Positions 1-8,237 of a stretch of DNA of 39,540 nt are shown here, piece after piece. This DNA comes from DASYXZ01 sp035934315 (GTDB lineage: Bacteria; Acidobacteriota; Terriglobia; UBA7540): the NCBI GenBank assembly GCA_035934315.1, contig DASYXZ010000238.1, positions 1-39,540 on the forward strand, written 5' to 3'. The stretch's first letter is position 1; each line of letters starts with the position of its first letter. The notes below the pieces were generated by a model. It searched no databases. It was not told the origin of the DNA and saw only the letters and a program-made list of their open reading frames with translations. The translations under genes were made by a program, and so were the position numbers.

Positions 1-1
1 C

Positions 2-322
2 AATGAAGGAGGGGGCGGTATTCTGGGCGTTGCCGTGCGCAACCTCACGCGCGATCAGGCGCAGGAAGTTTCCGCCCAACTACACCTGAACGGCGCGCAA
101 GGCGTGCTGGTGACAGACGCGCAGGCCGGCGGATTTTCGTCTGAGATGGGATTGCAACGCGGGGACGTGATCCTGAGCATCAATCAAAAACCCGTGACTT
201 CAGTGGACGATTTCAACCGCGTCCAGACTCAACTCAAATCCGGCTCGGATGTGGTCTTCCTGGTGGCCCGGCACACGCAAAGAACGTTCACAACCCTGTT
301 CCTTGCGGACCGACTTCCATAG
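2..322 (+). CDS. C-terminal PDZ domain of an HtrA/Deg-family serine protease (5' end outside window)
   Basis: The reading frame is open from the first bases of the window, so this is the 3' end of a longer gene; the first possible internal start (GTG at 35) is not a real start. The visible residues form one PDZ domain: a GILGVAV entry strand, a carboxylate-binding-loop region, then the ELxxGDVILSIN-type strand, seen here as GLQRGDVILSINQKPV, and the closing VVFLVAR strand. This arrangement is typical of the last PDZ domain of periplasmic Do/HtrA proteases, which degrade or refold damaged envelope proteins. The protease domain itself is not visible, so another PDZ protein (for example a site-2 protease or tail-specific protease) cannot be excluded. 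The next gene starts 23 bases downstream on the same strand, so the two are probably cotranscribed. Confidence 0.75.
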   Translation, partial: NEGGGGILGVAVRNLTRDQAQEVSAQLHLNGAQGVLVTDAQAGGFSSEMGLQRGDVILSINQKPVTSVDDFNRVQTQLKSGSDVVFLVARHTQRTFTTLFLADRLP

Positions 323-345
323 GACACCTGGTAAGGGAGCAGAAA

Positions 346-915
346 TTGATTTTTGGCATTGAAAAATTTCGACGGCCGGCCACGAAAGAAGTCGCAGCGA
401 TTCTGGTTGCTGTGGCTTGCCTGTTCCCCTGCGTGGAAGGCATGGGCGCTCCACCGCGGGCGAAATCTGCGAAAAGCAGGGCCAAAAGTTCCAGCAGTAA
501 AAAAAAGACGTCAACTCACTACCGATCTTCTTCCACCAAACCGGCAAAGAGATCCACCCATTCGCGGCGGAAATCTACTCTGCATTCTACGAAAGGGAGA
601 AGGCGGCGTCTTCCCAAGAGTAGCCGGGCGCGCCTTGCGGCATTGCACCTTGAACCTGAACGAGTGGAAGAGATTCAGCAAGCCCTGATTCGCGAAGGTC
701 TTTTACAAGGGCCTGCCACCGGGACCTGGGATGATGCAACTCGAAATGCCATGCGAAGCTACCAGGAGAACAACGGTTTTTCCCCCACCGGCCTGCCCGA
801 CGCAAAATCCTTGATGCAGCTTGGCTTGGGTCCCCATCCTTTGCCCGAAGACGTTAAGCCAGCCGCTGCCGCCCAGGCAAGTGTCGACCCTACCGCGAAA
901 CCTGACCCTAAGTGA
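346..915 (+). CDS. Secreted, highly basic protein with a C-terminal peptidoglycan-binding domain
   Basis: A 189-residue protein starting at TTG 346, which has an AGGGAG ribosome binding site about seven bases upstream. It has an N-terminal hydrophobic stretch (about residues 14-31) acting as signal peptide or anchor, then a long low-complexity linker (about 36-95) made almost entirely of Lys, Arg, Ser and Thr. Residues 100-165 match the PG_binding_1 fold: a VEEIQQALIREGLLQG helix, then GTWDDATRNAMRSYQ and a GLPDAKSLMQLGL closing helix. Such domains bind cell wall; here no catalytic domain is attached. The basic linker could bind acidic wall polymers or the outer membrane's inner face (inference). 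It follows the HtrA-like gene closely, which fits an envelope-maintenance operon. The exact role is unknown. Confidence 0.75.
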   Translation: MIFGIEKFRRPATKEVAAILVAVACLFPCVEGMGAPPRAKSAKSRAKSSSSKKKTSTHYRSSSTKPAKRSTHSRRKSTLHSTKGRRRRLPKSSRARLAALHLEPERVEEIQQALIREGLLQGPATGTWDDATRNAMRSYQENNGFSPTGLPDAKSLMQLGLGPHPLPEDVKPAAAAQASVDPTAKPDPK

Positions 916-928
916 CGCCTGAAATTTG

Positions 929-1031
929 AAACTGGAAATTGGCCGCGCGCGTTGGCTTATAGACCAACGGCTGCCAATTTCCGTGCCCGTTTCCCTGACT
1001 TTTTGCGCTGCCAGTTTCTAATTTCCAGTTT
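929..1031. repeat. Nested inverted repeats between convergent genes
   Basis: The gap between the peptidoglycan-binding gene and the aldehyde dehydrogenase gene holds a compact set of inverted repeats. The ten bases GGAAATTGGC at 934-943 pair perfectly with GCCAATTTCC at 973-982. Inside them CGTTGG (950-955) pairs with CCAACG (964-969) around an 8-base loop. The twelve bases AAACTGGAAATT (929-940) recur inverted as AATTTCCAGTTT (1020-1031). Lying between convergent genes, it may end transcription from both sides, although no clean T tract follows the main stem. The AAACTGGAAATT word looks like the kind of short dispersed intergenic repeat seen in Acidobacteriota (from memory, not checked). Confidence 0.7.
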
Positions 1032-1051
1032 GGAATTTCGGTTTTTAATTT

Positions 1052-2542
1052 TTAAGTATCAATTTGCGCCCGTTGAAGTTTCCCGCTAAAGTCCACATAC
1101 ACCGATTTCCATTCCGAATAGAAATCGAGCGCGGCGGTGGCGGCCTCGCGGTGGCCGTTGCCTGTCTGCTTGGTGCCGCCAAATGGCAGGTGAGTCTCGG
1201 CGCCGATAGTGGGCGCGTTCACGTAGAAAATTCCAGTCTCCATATCGCGCATTGCCTTGAAGGCGTTGTTAACGTCCTGAGTATAGATGGATGACGAAAG
1301 TCCGTAAATAACGCTGTTTCCGATTTCGATGGCGTGTTCCAGGTTATCACAGGGAATCACGGAGACAACGGGGCCGAAAATTTCTTCCCTGGCCACGCGC
1401 ATCTTCACGTCGCAATCACCAAATATCGTGGGCTCGAAGAAGCAGCCATTCGCATGTTCACCCTCCTTTAAGCGGTGGCCGCCGCACAGGAGTTTGGCGC
1501 CTTCGTTTTTTCCGATGGCAACGTATTCCTCCACCGTCTTCAACTGGCTTTCGTTCACCAGCGGCCCCACTTGAGCTGAAGGATCAAGCCCGTTCCCCAC
1601 TCTCAGCGAGCGGGCACGCTCGACAAACCGCTCGATAAATTCACCATAAACTTTTTTGTGGACCGCCACGCGGCTGGCCGCCGTGCACCGCTGGCCGGTG
1701 GTCCCAAAACCACCCCAGAGGGCTCCATCGACGGCGAGATCGATTTTCGCGTCGTCCATTACGATGATGATGTTCTTGCCGCCCATTTCGAGGCACGAAT
1801 GTTTGAACGTTTCAGCGCACGCGCGTGAAACGGTGCGACCCACTTCCGTCGAGCCGGTGAAAGAAACTACGCGAACATCATCGTGGGTCATCATTGGCTC
1901 GCCCACTTCACGCCCCGAGCCGGTTACAAAATTGACCACGCCGCGCGGGATGCCCGCCTCCTCGAGCGTCTGCACCAGGTTGTACGTGGAAAAGGGTGTG
2001 TCCGTGGCAGGCTTCAGCACCACCGTGTTGCCGCAAATCAGCGCCGGCATGGTTTTCCACGAGGGAATGGCCATGGGAAAATTCCACGGCGTGATGAGCG
2101 AGCAAACGCCGATGGGGCTGCGCACACTCATGCAGAATTTGTCCTTCAGCTCAGACGGGGTCGTCTGGCCGAAAAGGCGTCGGCCTTCACCCGCCATGTA
2201 AAACGTCATGTCGATGGCTTCCTGAACGTCGCCGCGTGTTTCGTCCAAAACCTTTCCCATTTCCCGCGTCATTTGTTCGGCATATATTTCCTTGCGCTCC
2301 GCGAGCAGTCGCGCGGCGCGAAACAGTATCTCCCCGCGCTTTGGCGCCGGGACCAGCCGCCATGATTTATACGCTTCTTTCGCGGCGCTAATCGCCTCAT
2401 TCACGTCATTGCGGTTTGATTTTTGAAACAGCCCGATCAATTCCTGACGGTTGGCGGGGCTGACATTTTCAAACGTTTGCCCGCTGGACGATTGCACCCA
2501 TTCGCCGTTGATAAAATTCTTATAAATTTTCGGTGGCGGCAT
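1052..2542 (-). CDS. NAD(P)-dependent aldehyde dehydrogenase
   Basis: A full-length (496 residues) member of the aldehyde dehydrogenase superfamily, which oxidises an aldehyde to its acid with NAD(P)+. The catalytic residues are all present: Asn154 in TPWNFP, Lys177 in VLKPA, the nucleotide-binding FTGSTEVG (228-235), general base Glu252 in LEMGG and nucleophile Cys286 in GQRC. The closest remembered relatives are semialdehyde dehydrogenases (2-oxoglutarate semialdehyde or piperideine-6-carboxylate type), but substrate cannot be fixed from sequence. The ATG at 2542 has an AGGAG site nine bases upstream and a good sigma70-like promoter further up. It is transcribed alone, facing away from its neighbours, so context gives no pathway. 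Confidence 0.93.
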   Translation of the reverse strand: MPPPKIYKNFINGEWVQSSSGQTFENVSPANRQELIGLFQKSNRNDVNEAISAAKEAYKSWRLVPAPKRGEILFRAARLLAERKEIYAEQMTREMGKVLDETRGDVQEAIDMTFYMAGEGRRLFGQTTPSELKDKFCMSVRSPIGVCSLITPWNFPMAIPSWKTMPALICGNTVVLKPATDTPFSTYNLVQTLEEAGIPRGVVNFVTGSGREVGEPMMTHDDVRVVSFTGSTEVGRTVSRACAETFKHSCLEMGGKNIIIVMDDAKIDLAVDGALWGGFGTTGQRCTAASRVAVHKKVYGEFIERFVERARSLRVGNGLDPSAQVGPLVNESQLKTVEEYVAIGKNEGAKLLCGGHRLKEGEHANGCFFEPTIFGDCDVKMRVAREEIFGPVVSVIPCDNLEHAIEIGNSVIYGLSSSIYTQDVNNAFKAMRDMETGIFYVNAPTIGAETHLPFGGTKQTGNGHREAATAALDFYSEWKSVYVDFSGKLQRAQIDT

Positions 2543-2578
2543 GATAGGGATCTCCTAGGGTGATGCGATGGAAAGAAA

Positions 2579-2607
2579 ACTATAGCAGACCCCTTGTTGC
2601 CCTTCAA
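2579..2607 (-). promoter_or_regulatory. Sigma70-like promoter for the aldehyde dehydrogenase gene
   Basis: Read on the minus strand, TTGAAG (2607-2602) and TATAGT (2584-2579) are separated by exactly 17 bases. The predicted transcript start lies near 2572, about 30 bases before the ATG at 2542, leaving room for the AGGAG ribosome binding site. Assigned by motif only. Confidence 0.55.
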
Positions 2608-2796
2608 CTTGACGCGGCGCTGCTTGAATGACCACGGGCGCCACAATCTTCTGCAAGATGTTTTCCGAGAGAATTAAAATCCGCGTATCTTCCCGATACC
2701 AGCTTGTTTTCTGCTTTTGAACAAAAGGAATATGGAGGCGGGTGTTCCGGGACTATAATGAAGATGCCGGATTAATGAAAATGGTGGAATGGGGCC

Positions 2797-3558
2797 ATGA
2801 TGGAAACTTTCCCCGGGTTCACCGAAGATTCGTTTGAATTTTTCCATGAACTTGCGGCGAACAACAACACGGCGTGGTTCAAGGCAAATCGCCACCGCTA
2901 TGACCAGCACATTGTCGGAGTGTTTCGCGGATTGCTTCAGACGCTGCAACCCTTCTTGTTGAGACTAAATCCTCACTTTGAGACAGGGGGGAAAACCAAT
3001 CGAAGTTTTTCCCGCATTAACCGCGATATCCGGTTCAGCAAGGACAAGAGTCCATACAAATCGAACTATTATCTTTACGTTTTCGATTGCCGGCGTAACC
3101 GTGGCGACGCCGGCCGTCTCTACGTGGGCTTAACGGCTGACTGCGTGACCGTTGGATTTTCCATTTATGGCAGCGCCGAGTCAAGCAAGCGGCAGCGCGA
3201 GGGACACGCTGCGCAGAGCGCGCTAGAATCAATCTTCCGCAAACGGATTTTGGCGCACCGCAAAAGTTTTGAGCGCCTCCTTCAAAAAACTGTGCGCGCG
3301 GGCCGGTACGAAACTTACTGGCATCGCGTGGAAAAGAAGGATTGGGCCCATCACGCGGGCCTGCCCCGCCACGACGAAGATTGGCAGACCCTTCAGGCTT
3401 GGATTGCGCGCAAAGTGTTCCTGCCCACCGCGCGGGGAATACAGACGCCGGCATTCGCGAGGCAAATCGAACGCACCTTTGCCGACCTCTACCCTCTTTA
3501 TGCGTTCACGTCGGTGGCAGGACCGGGCTGGCAGAAGGAATTCAGAAGGCGGGCGTGA
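2797..3558 (+). CDS. DUF2461 family protein (TIGR02453-type)
   Basis: A 253-residue protein matching the DUF2461 family throughout. The hallmarks are an N-terminal FTEDSFEFFHELAANNNTAWF segment (about 6-26), the RFSKDKSPYKSNYYLY block (about 78-93), a central strand region with GLTADCVTVGFSIYG, and a C-terminal RKVFLPTARG segment. The family is widespread in bacteria and has no established biochemical function; cytoplasmic location is inferred from the lack of signal peptide or membrane segments. ATG codons at 2797 and 2800 are both possible starts; no strong Shine-Dalgarno site is visible. It is followed by an uninformative 148-base gap before the DUF1800 gene. Confidence 0.85.
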   Translation: MMETFPGFTEDSFEFFHELAANNNTAWFKANRHRYDQHIVGVFRGLLQTLQPFLLRLNPHFETGGKTNRSFSRINRDIRFSKDKSPYKSNYYLYVFDCRRNRGDAGRLYVGLTADCVTVGFSIYGSAESSKRQREGHAAQSALESIFRKRILAHRKSFERLLQKTVRAGRYETYWHRVEKKDWAHHAGLPRHDEDWQTLQAWIARKVFLPTARGIQTPAFARQIERTFADLYPLYAFTSVAGPGWQKEFRRRA

Positions 3559-3706
3559 TCAGAGGCAGGCGCAACTTTTTCTTTCATCATGGGTTACATC
3601 CAATGAGGTATTTGCGCCAAAGATGTTTTCATCTGCTGCGGGGCGCCGAAGGCCAAAGTTCAGCTTCAGCTTAACTTTCCAGCCGCCTGGGAGAAAGGGG
3701 AGGGTC

Positions 3707-5632
3707 ATGGATAGTCGAAAAAGTTTGTCAGAGCTTCCGCGGAGACTGACTGAAATTTTCCACACTTTCTGCCTGGCGCTCATGGCGACGTCAATAGGTG
3801 CCCAGCCGCTTGCCGCGACAGACATAAACGCTCCCAACCCTAACATCCCCGCACTCATCGACCAAAAAAAATGGCAGGAGCCCCTCGCCCCGGAAGAAGA
3901 AATAATCCATCTTCTGAATCGAATTACTTTTGGAGCGCGCCCCGGCGACGTAGAAAGGGTCCGAAAGATGGGCTTGAACGCTTTCCTGGAAGAGCAACTC
4001 CATCCTGAATCAATTGACGACGCGGCAGTGGAGGCTCGAGTCGCGGCGCTGCCCACGCTCTCCATGACTCCGGAAGAATTGATTGAAAATTATCCACGGC
4101 CCAAACAGGCTGCCAATTTCCAAAAGAGGCAGCCGGGACAACCGGCACCCCAGTCGCCCGGGGGGAAGTTGCCCGGAGCGATGGCGCAAAAAAAGCAGCC
4201 GCAGGGGCAGATGATGGCGGAAATACAAGGTCCACGCCGTGTGATTATGGAATTGGCGCAGGAAGAAGTATTACGCGCAATTTACAGCAATCGGCAGCTC
4301 AACGAAATCATGGTTCAGTTTTGGATGAACCACTTCAATATTTTTGCTCCGAAGGGAGCCGACCTGTGGCTGACCACCTCGTTTGAGCGGGATACCATTC
4401 GGCCGCGTGCCATGGGAAAATTTGAGGATCTCCTGGTGGCCACTGCAGAAAGTCCGGCCATGCTTTTCTATCTCGACAATTGGTTGAGCGCGACGCCCAA
4501 TCCGACATATGCGGGAAATCCCCGCCGGCGCCTGGGGAAGCCCGCGCCGCCTCTAGCGCGAAACCAATACGGCGTCTGGCGTCCGTTCGGACGCTTTGGC
4601 GGCTTGGGCCGGATGTCGCGGGGTCCATTTGGCCAGGGGCCGTTTGGATTTCCCCGGGCGCAAAGACCCGGCCCGCGAACTCAAGTCCCGGGGCAGCGCG
4701 GCTTACCCAAAAATCCCCAAATCCGCCGGGGTCTGAATGAGAACTATGCCCGCGAGGTGATGGAACTCCACACTCTTGGTGTTGAAGGCGGTTATACCCA
4801 GAAGGATGTTACTGAGGTTGCGCGCTGCCTTACGGGATGGACAATCGACCGGCCACAAAAGGGCGGCGGATTTATTTTCCGCCCCCAGATGCATGATTTT
4901 GGAGCCAAGGTCGTCCTCGGTCACAAAATTCCTGCAGGCCACGGGATAGAGGACGGATTAGAGGTCATGCACTTGCTGGCGCAAAGTCCAGCCACTGCGC
5001 ACTTTATCGCTTTGAAACTTTGCCGCCGATTCGTCTCAGATGATCCGCCGCCCGCTCTAATTGCGCGGGCCAGCAAGACTTTCCTTAAGACTGATGGCGA
5101 CATACGCCAGGTGCTGAAAACCATCCTTACGTCGCCCGAGTTCTATTCGCAGGCAGCCTACCGCGCGAAGGTAAAGTCCCCTCTGGAGCTGGTGGTGAGT
5201 GCGGTTCGGGGACTCGGCGGGCAGACGGACGCCAGCGTACCATTGCTCCAGATGATTGCTCGTATGGGCCAGCCGATGTTTCAATATCTGGCCCCGACGG
5301 GATTCCCTGATCGGGCCAGCACGTGGATAAATTCCGGAACCCTCTTGACCCGTATTAATTTCGCCACCCTGTTTGCTGCCAATCGAATTCGGGGAACCCA
5401 GATTGATTTGAACGGGCTCACTGGGGAATTGGCCGACGGTTCACCAACCGGTCTGGTGCAGGAACTTTCAACTCAACTGGTAGGTGGGGAGCTTGGGCCG
5501 CAAACCCGCGAGGCGATAATGGCGAGCCTGACCCAGGCGGCCGGCCCCGCCGTGGCCTACGCTCAACCGCTGCGTGAGGTATCCGCCGCCGCAGGATTAG
5601 TACTTGCCTCACCAGAATTCCAGAGACGCTAG
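3707..5632 (+). CDS. DUF1800 family secreted protein
   Basis: A 641-residue protein. I start it at ATG 3707 because a GGGGAGGG ribosome binding site sits three bases upstream and the protein then begins with a signal peptide (basic start, hydrophobic stretch to about residue 36, QPLAATD cleavage region); the open frame extends further up only by overlapping the DUF2461 gene. Family features are the LLNRITFGARPGDVERVRKMG entry (about 66-86), VMVQFWMNHFNIF-like segment, and the strongly conserved GLNENYAREVMELHTLGVEGGYTQ block (from about 342). Two Pro/Gln/Gly/Arg-rich segments (about 130-176 and 270-341) interrupt the domain. DUF1800 proteins are commonly paired with DUF1501 proteins, as here; biochemical role unknown, envelope or extracellular location inferred. 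Confidence 0.88.
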   Translation: MDSRKSLSELPRRLTEIFHTFCLALMATSIGAQPLAATDINAPNPNIPALIDQKKWQEPLAPEEEIIHLLNRITFGARPGDVERVRKMGLNAFLEEQLHPESIDDAAVEARVAALPTLSMTPEELIENYPRPKQAANFQKRQPGQPAPQSPGGKLPGAMAQKKQPQGQMMAEIQGPRRVIMELAQEEVLRAIYSNRQLNEIMVQFWMNHFNIFAPKGADLWLTTSFERDTIRPRAMGKFEDLLVATAESPAMLFYLDNWLSATPNPTYAGNPRRRLGKPAPPLARNQYGVWRPFGRFGGLGRMSRGPFGQGPFGFPRAQRPGPRTQVPGQRGLPKNPQIRRGLNENYAREVMELHTLGVEGGYTQKDVTEVARCLTGWTIDRPQKGGGFIFRPQMHDFGAKVVLGHKIPAGHGIEDGLEVMHLLAQSPATAHFIALKLCRRFVSDDPPPALIARASKTFLKTDGDIRQVLKTILTSPEFYSQAAYRAKVKSPLELVVSAVRGLGGQTDASVPLLQMIARMGQPMFQYLAPTGFPDRASTWINSGTLLTRINFATLFAANRIRGTQIDLNGLTGELADGSPTGLVQELSTQLVGGELGPQTREAIMASLTQAAGPAVAYAQPLREVSAAAGLVLASPEFQRR

Positions 5633-5641
5633 AGGTGCAAT

Positions 5642-6949
5642 ATGGCATTAACTCGACGTTACTTTTTAAAATCCGCAGGCCTTAGCCTTTTTGGCGTGGG
5701 CTTTGTGCCAAGTTTCATGCGACGAACTGCTTTTGCTCTCGAGCAGCCACTGGAGAGCGCCCGCAAGAAAATTCTTGTCGCCATTTTTCAACGTGGCGCC
5801 GCCGACGGCCTGAACATCGTGGTGCCGTACGGCGAAAAAGATTACTATTCCATGCGCCCCACCATCGCTATTCCGGCCCCGAACGGCGGTCTGCCAGGGT
5901 CGAGTGAAGGAACGCAAGCCGCCATCGACCTGGACGGCTTCTTTGGATTTCATCCCAGCCTCACCTTGCTGAAGCCCTTATTTGACGCCCGCCATCTGGC
6001 CGTGATTCACGCTGCAGGGTCGCCGAGCAATAGTCGCTCCCACTTTGACGCACAGGATTATATGGAATCAGGCGCGCCAGACATGAAGTCAACGAAGGAC
6101 GGCTGGTTGAATCGATATCTCCAAGACCAGCCAGAGGCCGATCCCACGCCTTTTCGCGCCGTCGCTTTATCGCCCCGAATGCCACGGACTCTTCAGGGCG
6201 CCGCTCCGGCGCTGGCCGTGGATGATTTGCGCGGCTTCAAATTGCAAGGAGTTCCCCCGGCACGCCAGGCGAACGGGCACGCTCCCGTCAGGGGCATGGA
6301 CCAGATCGTCGAATCGATGTACGCCTCAACTTCAGACCCACTTTTAAACGGGACCGCGCGCGAAATGTTTGGCGCTGTTTCAACCTTGCAGCGGATTGGC
6401 GTCGATAAATATAAAGCGGAAAATGGGGTGGAATACCCATTCGGACCATTGGGCCGGAGTCTCCAGCAAGTGGCGCAGCTCATCAAGTCCGATGTAGGTT
6501 TGGAAGTTGCTTTCGCCGAAGTGGGCGGATGGGATAACCATGTGAACGAAGGAGGAGTGCAGGGACAATTGGCCGCACGACTCAAAGAATTCGGGGATGC
6601 GTTGGCGGCATTCCATCAGGATATGGGCGACCGCATGGCGGATATTTGTGTGTTAACGATGACGGAATTTGGACGTACGGCGCGCGAGAACGGCAACCGC
6701 GGCACCGATCATGGGCACGCCAATGTGATGTTCGCGATGGGCGGTCCAGTGAAGGGGGGGAAAGTTTACGGCGCGTGGCCCGGGTTGGGGCCTGAGCAGC
6801 TCAATGAAGGGCGAGATCTTGCCCTGACGACGGACTTTCGTGATGTATTTTCGGAAGTACTGGTCCGACATTTGGGAGCTCCGAATGCCTCGAGTATTTT
6901 CCCCGGATTCACAGTTTCACCCCAACGGTTCCGGGGTTTCCTAGGCTAA
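5642..6949 (+). CDS. Tat-exported DUF1501 family protein
   Basis: A 435-residue protein starting nine bases after the DUF1800 stop; its GAGGT ribosome binding site overlaps that stop codon, so the two are an operon and probably translationally coupled. The N-terminus is a twin-arginine signal (RRYFLK at 5-10, then a hydrophobic stretch and an AFA-like cleavage region near residue 32), meaning export in folded form. The body shows DUF1501 marks: FQRGAADGLNIVVPYGEKDYY (about 49-69), the SRSHFDAQDYMESG block (about 132-145), EVGGWDNHVNEGG and the C-terminal TMTEFGRTARENGNRGTDHGH motif. DUF1501 is distantly related to the alkaline phosphatase/sulfatase superfamily, so a metal-dependent hydrolase is plausible. 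The substrate is unknown. Confidence 0.9.
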   Translation: MALTRRYFLKSAGLSLFGVGFVPSFMRRTAFALEQPLESARKKILVAIFQRGAADGLNIVVPYGEKDYYSMRPTIAIPAPNGGLPGSSEGTQAAIDLDGFFGFHPSLTLLKPLFDARHLAVIHAAGSPSNSRSHFDAQDYMESGAPDMKSTKDGWLNRYLQDQPEADPTPFRAVALSPRMPRTLQGAAPALAVDDLRGFKLQGVPPARQANGHAPVRGMDQIVESMYASTSDPLLNGTAREMFGAVSTLQRIGVDKYKAENGVEYPFGPLGRSLQQVAQLIKSDVGLEVAFAEVGGWDNHVNEGGVQGQLAARLKEFGDALAAFHQDMGDRMADICVLTMTEFGRTARENGNRGTDHGHANVMFAMGGPVKGGKVYGAWPGLGPEQLNEGRDLALTTDFRDVFSEVLVRHLGAPNASSIFPGFTVSPQRFRGFLG

Positions 6950-7020
6950 TAATTATGAGCTTCATGCCGCCCAATGGCCAGCCTCCGGGTGGATAGGCCT
7001 CCGTCCCTTGATCGATGTGC

Positions 7021-7026
7021 TAAAAT
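7021..7026 (+). promoter_or_regulatory. Possible -10 element of a leaderless promoter
   Basis: TAAAAT ends 6 bases before GTG 7033 and 12 bases before ATG 7039, and no Shine-Dalgarno sequence precedes either start. No convincing -35 element is present, so this is only a candidate -10 box. Confidence 0.3.
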
Positions 7027-7032
7027 CCCCGC

Positions 7033-8025
7033 GTGAGAATGCAAACGGCTACAATCTTTTGGATTCCAGTGGGTGTCTACAACCCCCTTCTCGCCTTAAT
7101 CCTCGCTTTGTTTTTTGCTCTGTCGGTCCGACTCTTCATAATCTTTTTCATGGAAGGTAACCGCTTGCCTTCTGCAACTCTCTTTCGTCTTTTCTCAGGA
7201 ACGGCCTTGCTTGTTTTAGGCTGGTTCTATTTTCTTTTTGTCAGGCCGCAGCTTGTGTGGGACCGTCCCGCACGAGCTGTAGGTGCCATCACATTTGTTG
7301 GAGTGTCCCTGTGGACAGTAATACGGCGCGGCCAGGGTCCACGCATGACGCCTACCGGCCTGGTTAACCAACTCGTTTATATTGCTCTATTCGCTGTTTT
7401 AATGCTCGCGGCAACATTAACGCTCATCCGAGCCGGCTATATTGGGCTGACGGGGCATCGCGTCACGTTGGTTGTAAGCGTGACAGGAGAAACTCGAAAT
7501 CAAACGGTCAGCGGCACTCACCCAGGAGATTCTTCCGACAGGAATTCCCTTGTGGCGCATCACGTAATTGTCTGGCTGCCGACAAATGAAATGGCCGCTG
7601 ACATTTGGATTGATGGAGATGAGATGGCAGTGCATGGAAAAGTTATTCGATTCTCCCGGTTTTTGCATGGCATCGGCATACCGTATTTTTACGCGCTTCA
7701 GTATGCCCACAACGGGTACTTGAGCCCGGAGCGTCAAACCGCCCACCCCGCGGAGTCAATCCCATTTCCTGGTACTGGTCCTCTCGCGGTCCATCCGTGG
7801 TGGCGTCCCATTCAGGAGCGCCTTCTGAATTTTTGGGCGAAACTGGGCTCAAGTGAATCCTGGTACGCAATCCAGATCGCAAATAACGAATCACCATATT
7901 ATCCGCTCGTAGACCCCAGCGGCAAACCCATCCACAAGGATTTTCTCCTAGTCCTAAGACCTACAGGGATCGCCACCAGCAAAGCTTCCTCACCTTTGGA
8001 GGACAAGCAAAGCGCCAGGAAGTGA
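7033..8025 (+). CDS. Membrane protein of unknown function with a C-terminal soluble domain
   Basis: I do not recognise this 330-residue protein. It has four likely membrane helices in the first 135 residues (about 14-38, 49-71, 82-100 and 112-132), then a soluble part of about 195 residues with beta-like runs such as GHRVTLVVSVTGETRNQ and ADIWIDGDEMAVHGKVIRF. A hydrophilic Ser/Lys-rich tail ends it. The annotated start is GTG 7033; the in-frame ATG 7039 two codons later is equally possible, and neither has a ribosome binding site. It stands alone, 83 bases after the DUF1501 gene, with no obvious functional partner. The soluble half may be extracytoplasmic if the N-terminus is cytoplasmic, but this is uncertain. 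Confidence 0.7.
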   Translation: MRMQTATIFWIPVGVYNPLLALILALFFALSVRLFIIFFMEGNRLPSATLFRLFSGTALLVLGWFYFLFVRPQLVWDRPARAVGAITFVGVSLWTVIRRGQGPRMTPTGLVNQLVYIALFAVLMLAATLTLIRAGYIGLTGHRVTLVVSVTGETRNQTVSGTHPGDSSDRNSLVAHHVIVWLPTNEMAADIWIDGDEMAVHGKVIRFSRFLHGIGIPYFYALQYAHNGYLSPERQTAHPAESIPFPGTGPLAVHPWWRPIQERLLNFWAKLGSSESWYAIQIANNESPYYPLVDPSGKPIHKDFLLVLRPTGIATSKASSPLEDKQSARK

Positions 8026-8038
8026 CTGTGAGGCTCGG

Positions 8039-8051
8039 TTAAGTAACTTAA
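8039..8051. repeat. Perfect 13-base palindrome after the orphan membrane gene
   Basis: TTAAGT and ACTTAA flank a central A, 13 bases after a stop codon. It could be an operator half-site pair or chance; no T tract follows, so it is not a typical terminator. Confidence 0.4.
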
Positions 8052-8106
8052 AATCCGTGGGATCAGATAAATAAGGACATACAATCAATTTTTCGCGCGG
8101 AATCTC

Positions 8107-8135
8107 TTGTTCCGCGGTCAAAAACCCGCTAGAAT
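8107..8135 (+). promoter_or_regulatory. Possible promoter for the small charged secreted protein, inside a hairpin region
   Basis: TTGTTC (8107-8112) and TAGAAT (8130-8135) are separated by 17 bases, fitting a moderate sigma70-like promoter with a transcript start near 8142. The -35 box lies in the loop and right arm of a hairpin whose arms CGCGGAA (8096-8102) and TTCCGCG (8110-8116) are perfectly complementary, so binding of a protein to this palindrome could control the promoter (inference). Confidence 0.4.
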
Positions 8136-8237
8136 TCACAGGAGAGGGGACATCGAATGTCCGGCCGTGGTCGGAGGGTAGGTATTGCGCCTAATCAAAA
8201 CTGGTGGTTGCGGTCCGCTGGACCGCAAGGAGGATGC

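Noticed and set aside
1656..2365. Open frames antisense to the aldehyde dehydrogenase gene
   Set aside because: Shadow frames over conserved catalytic segments; no initiation signal.
3269..3706. Upstream extension of the DUF1800 frame
   Set aside because: It runs through the end of the DUF2461 gene on the same strand and lacks family similarity; ATG 3707 has a strong ribosome binding site and begins a signal peptide.
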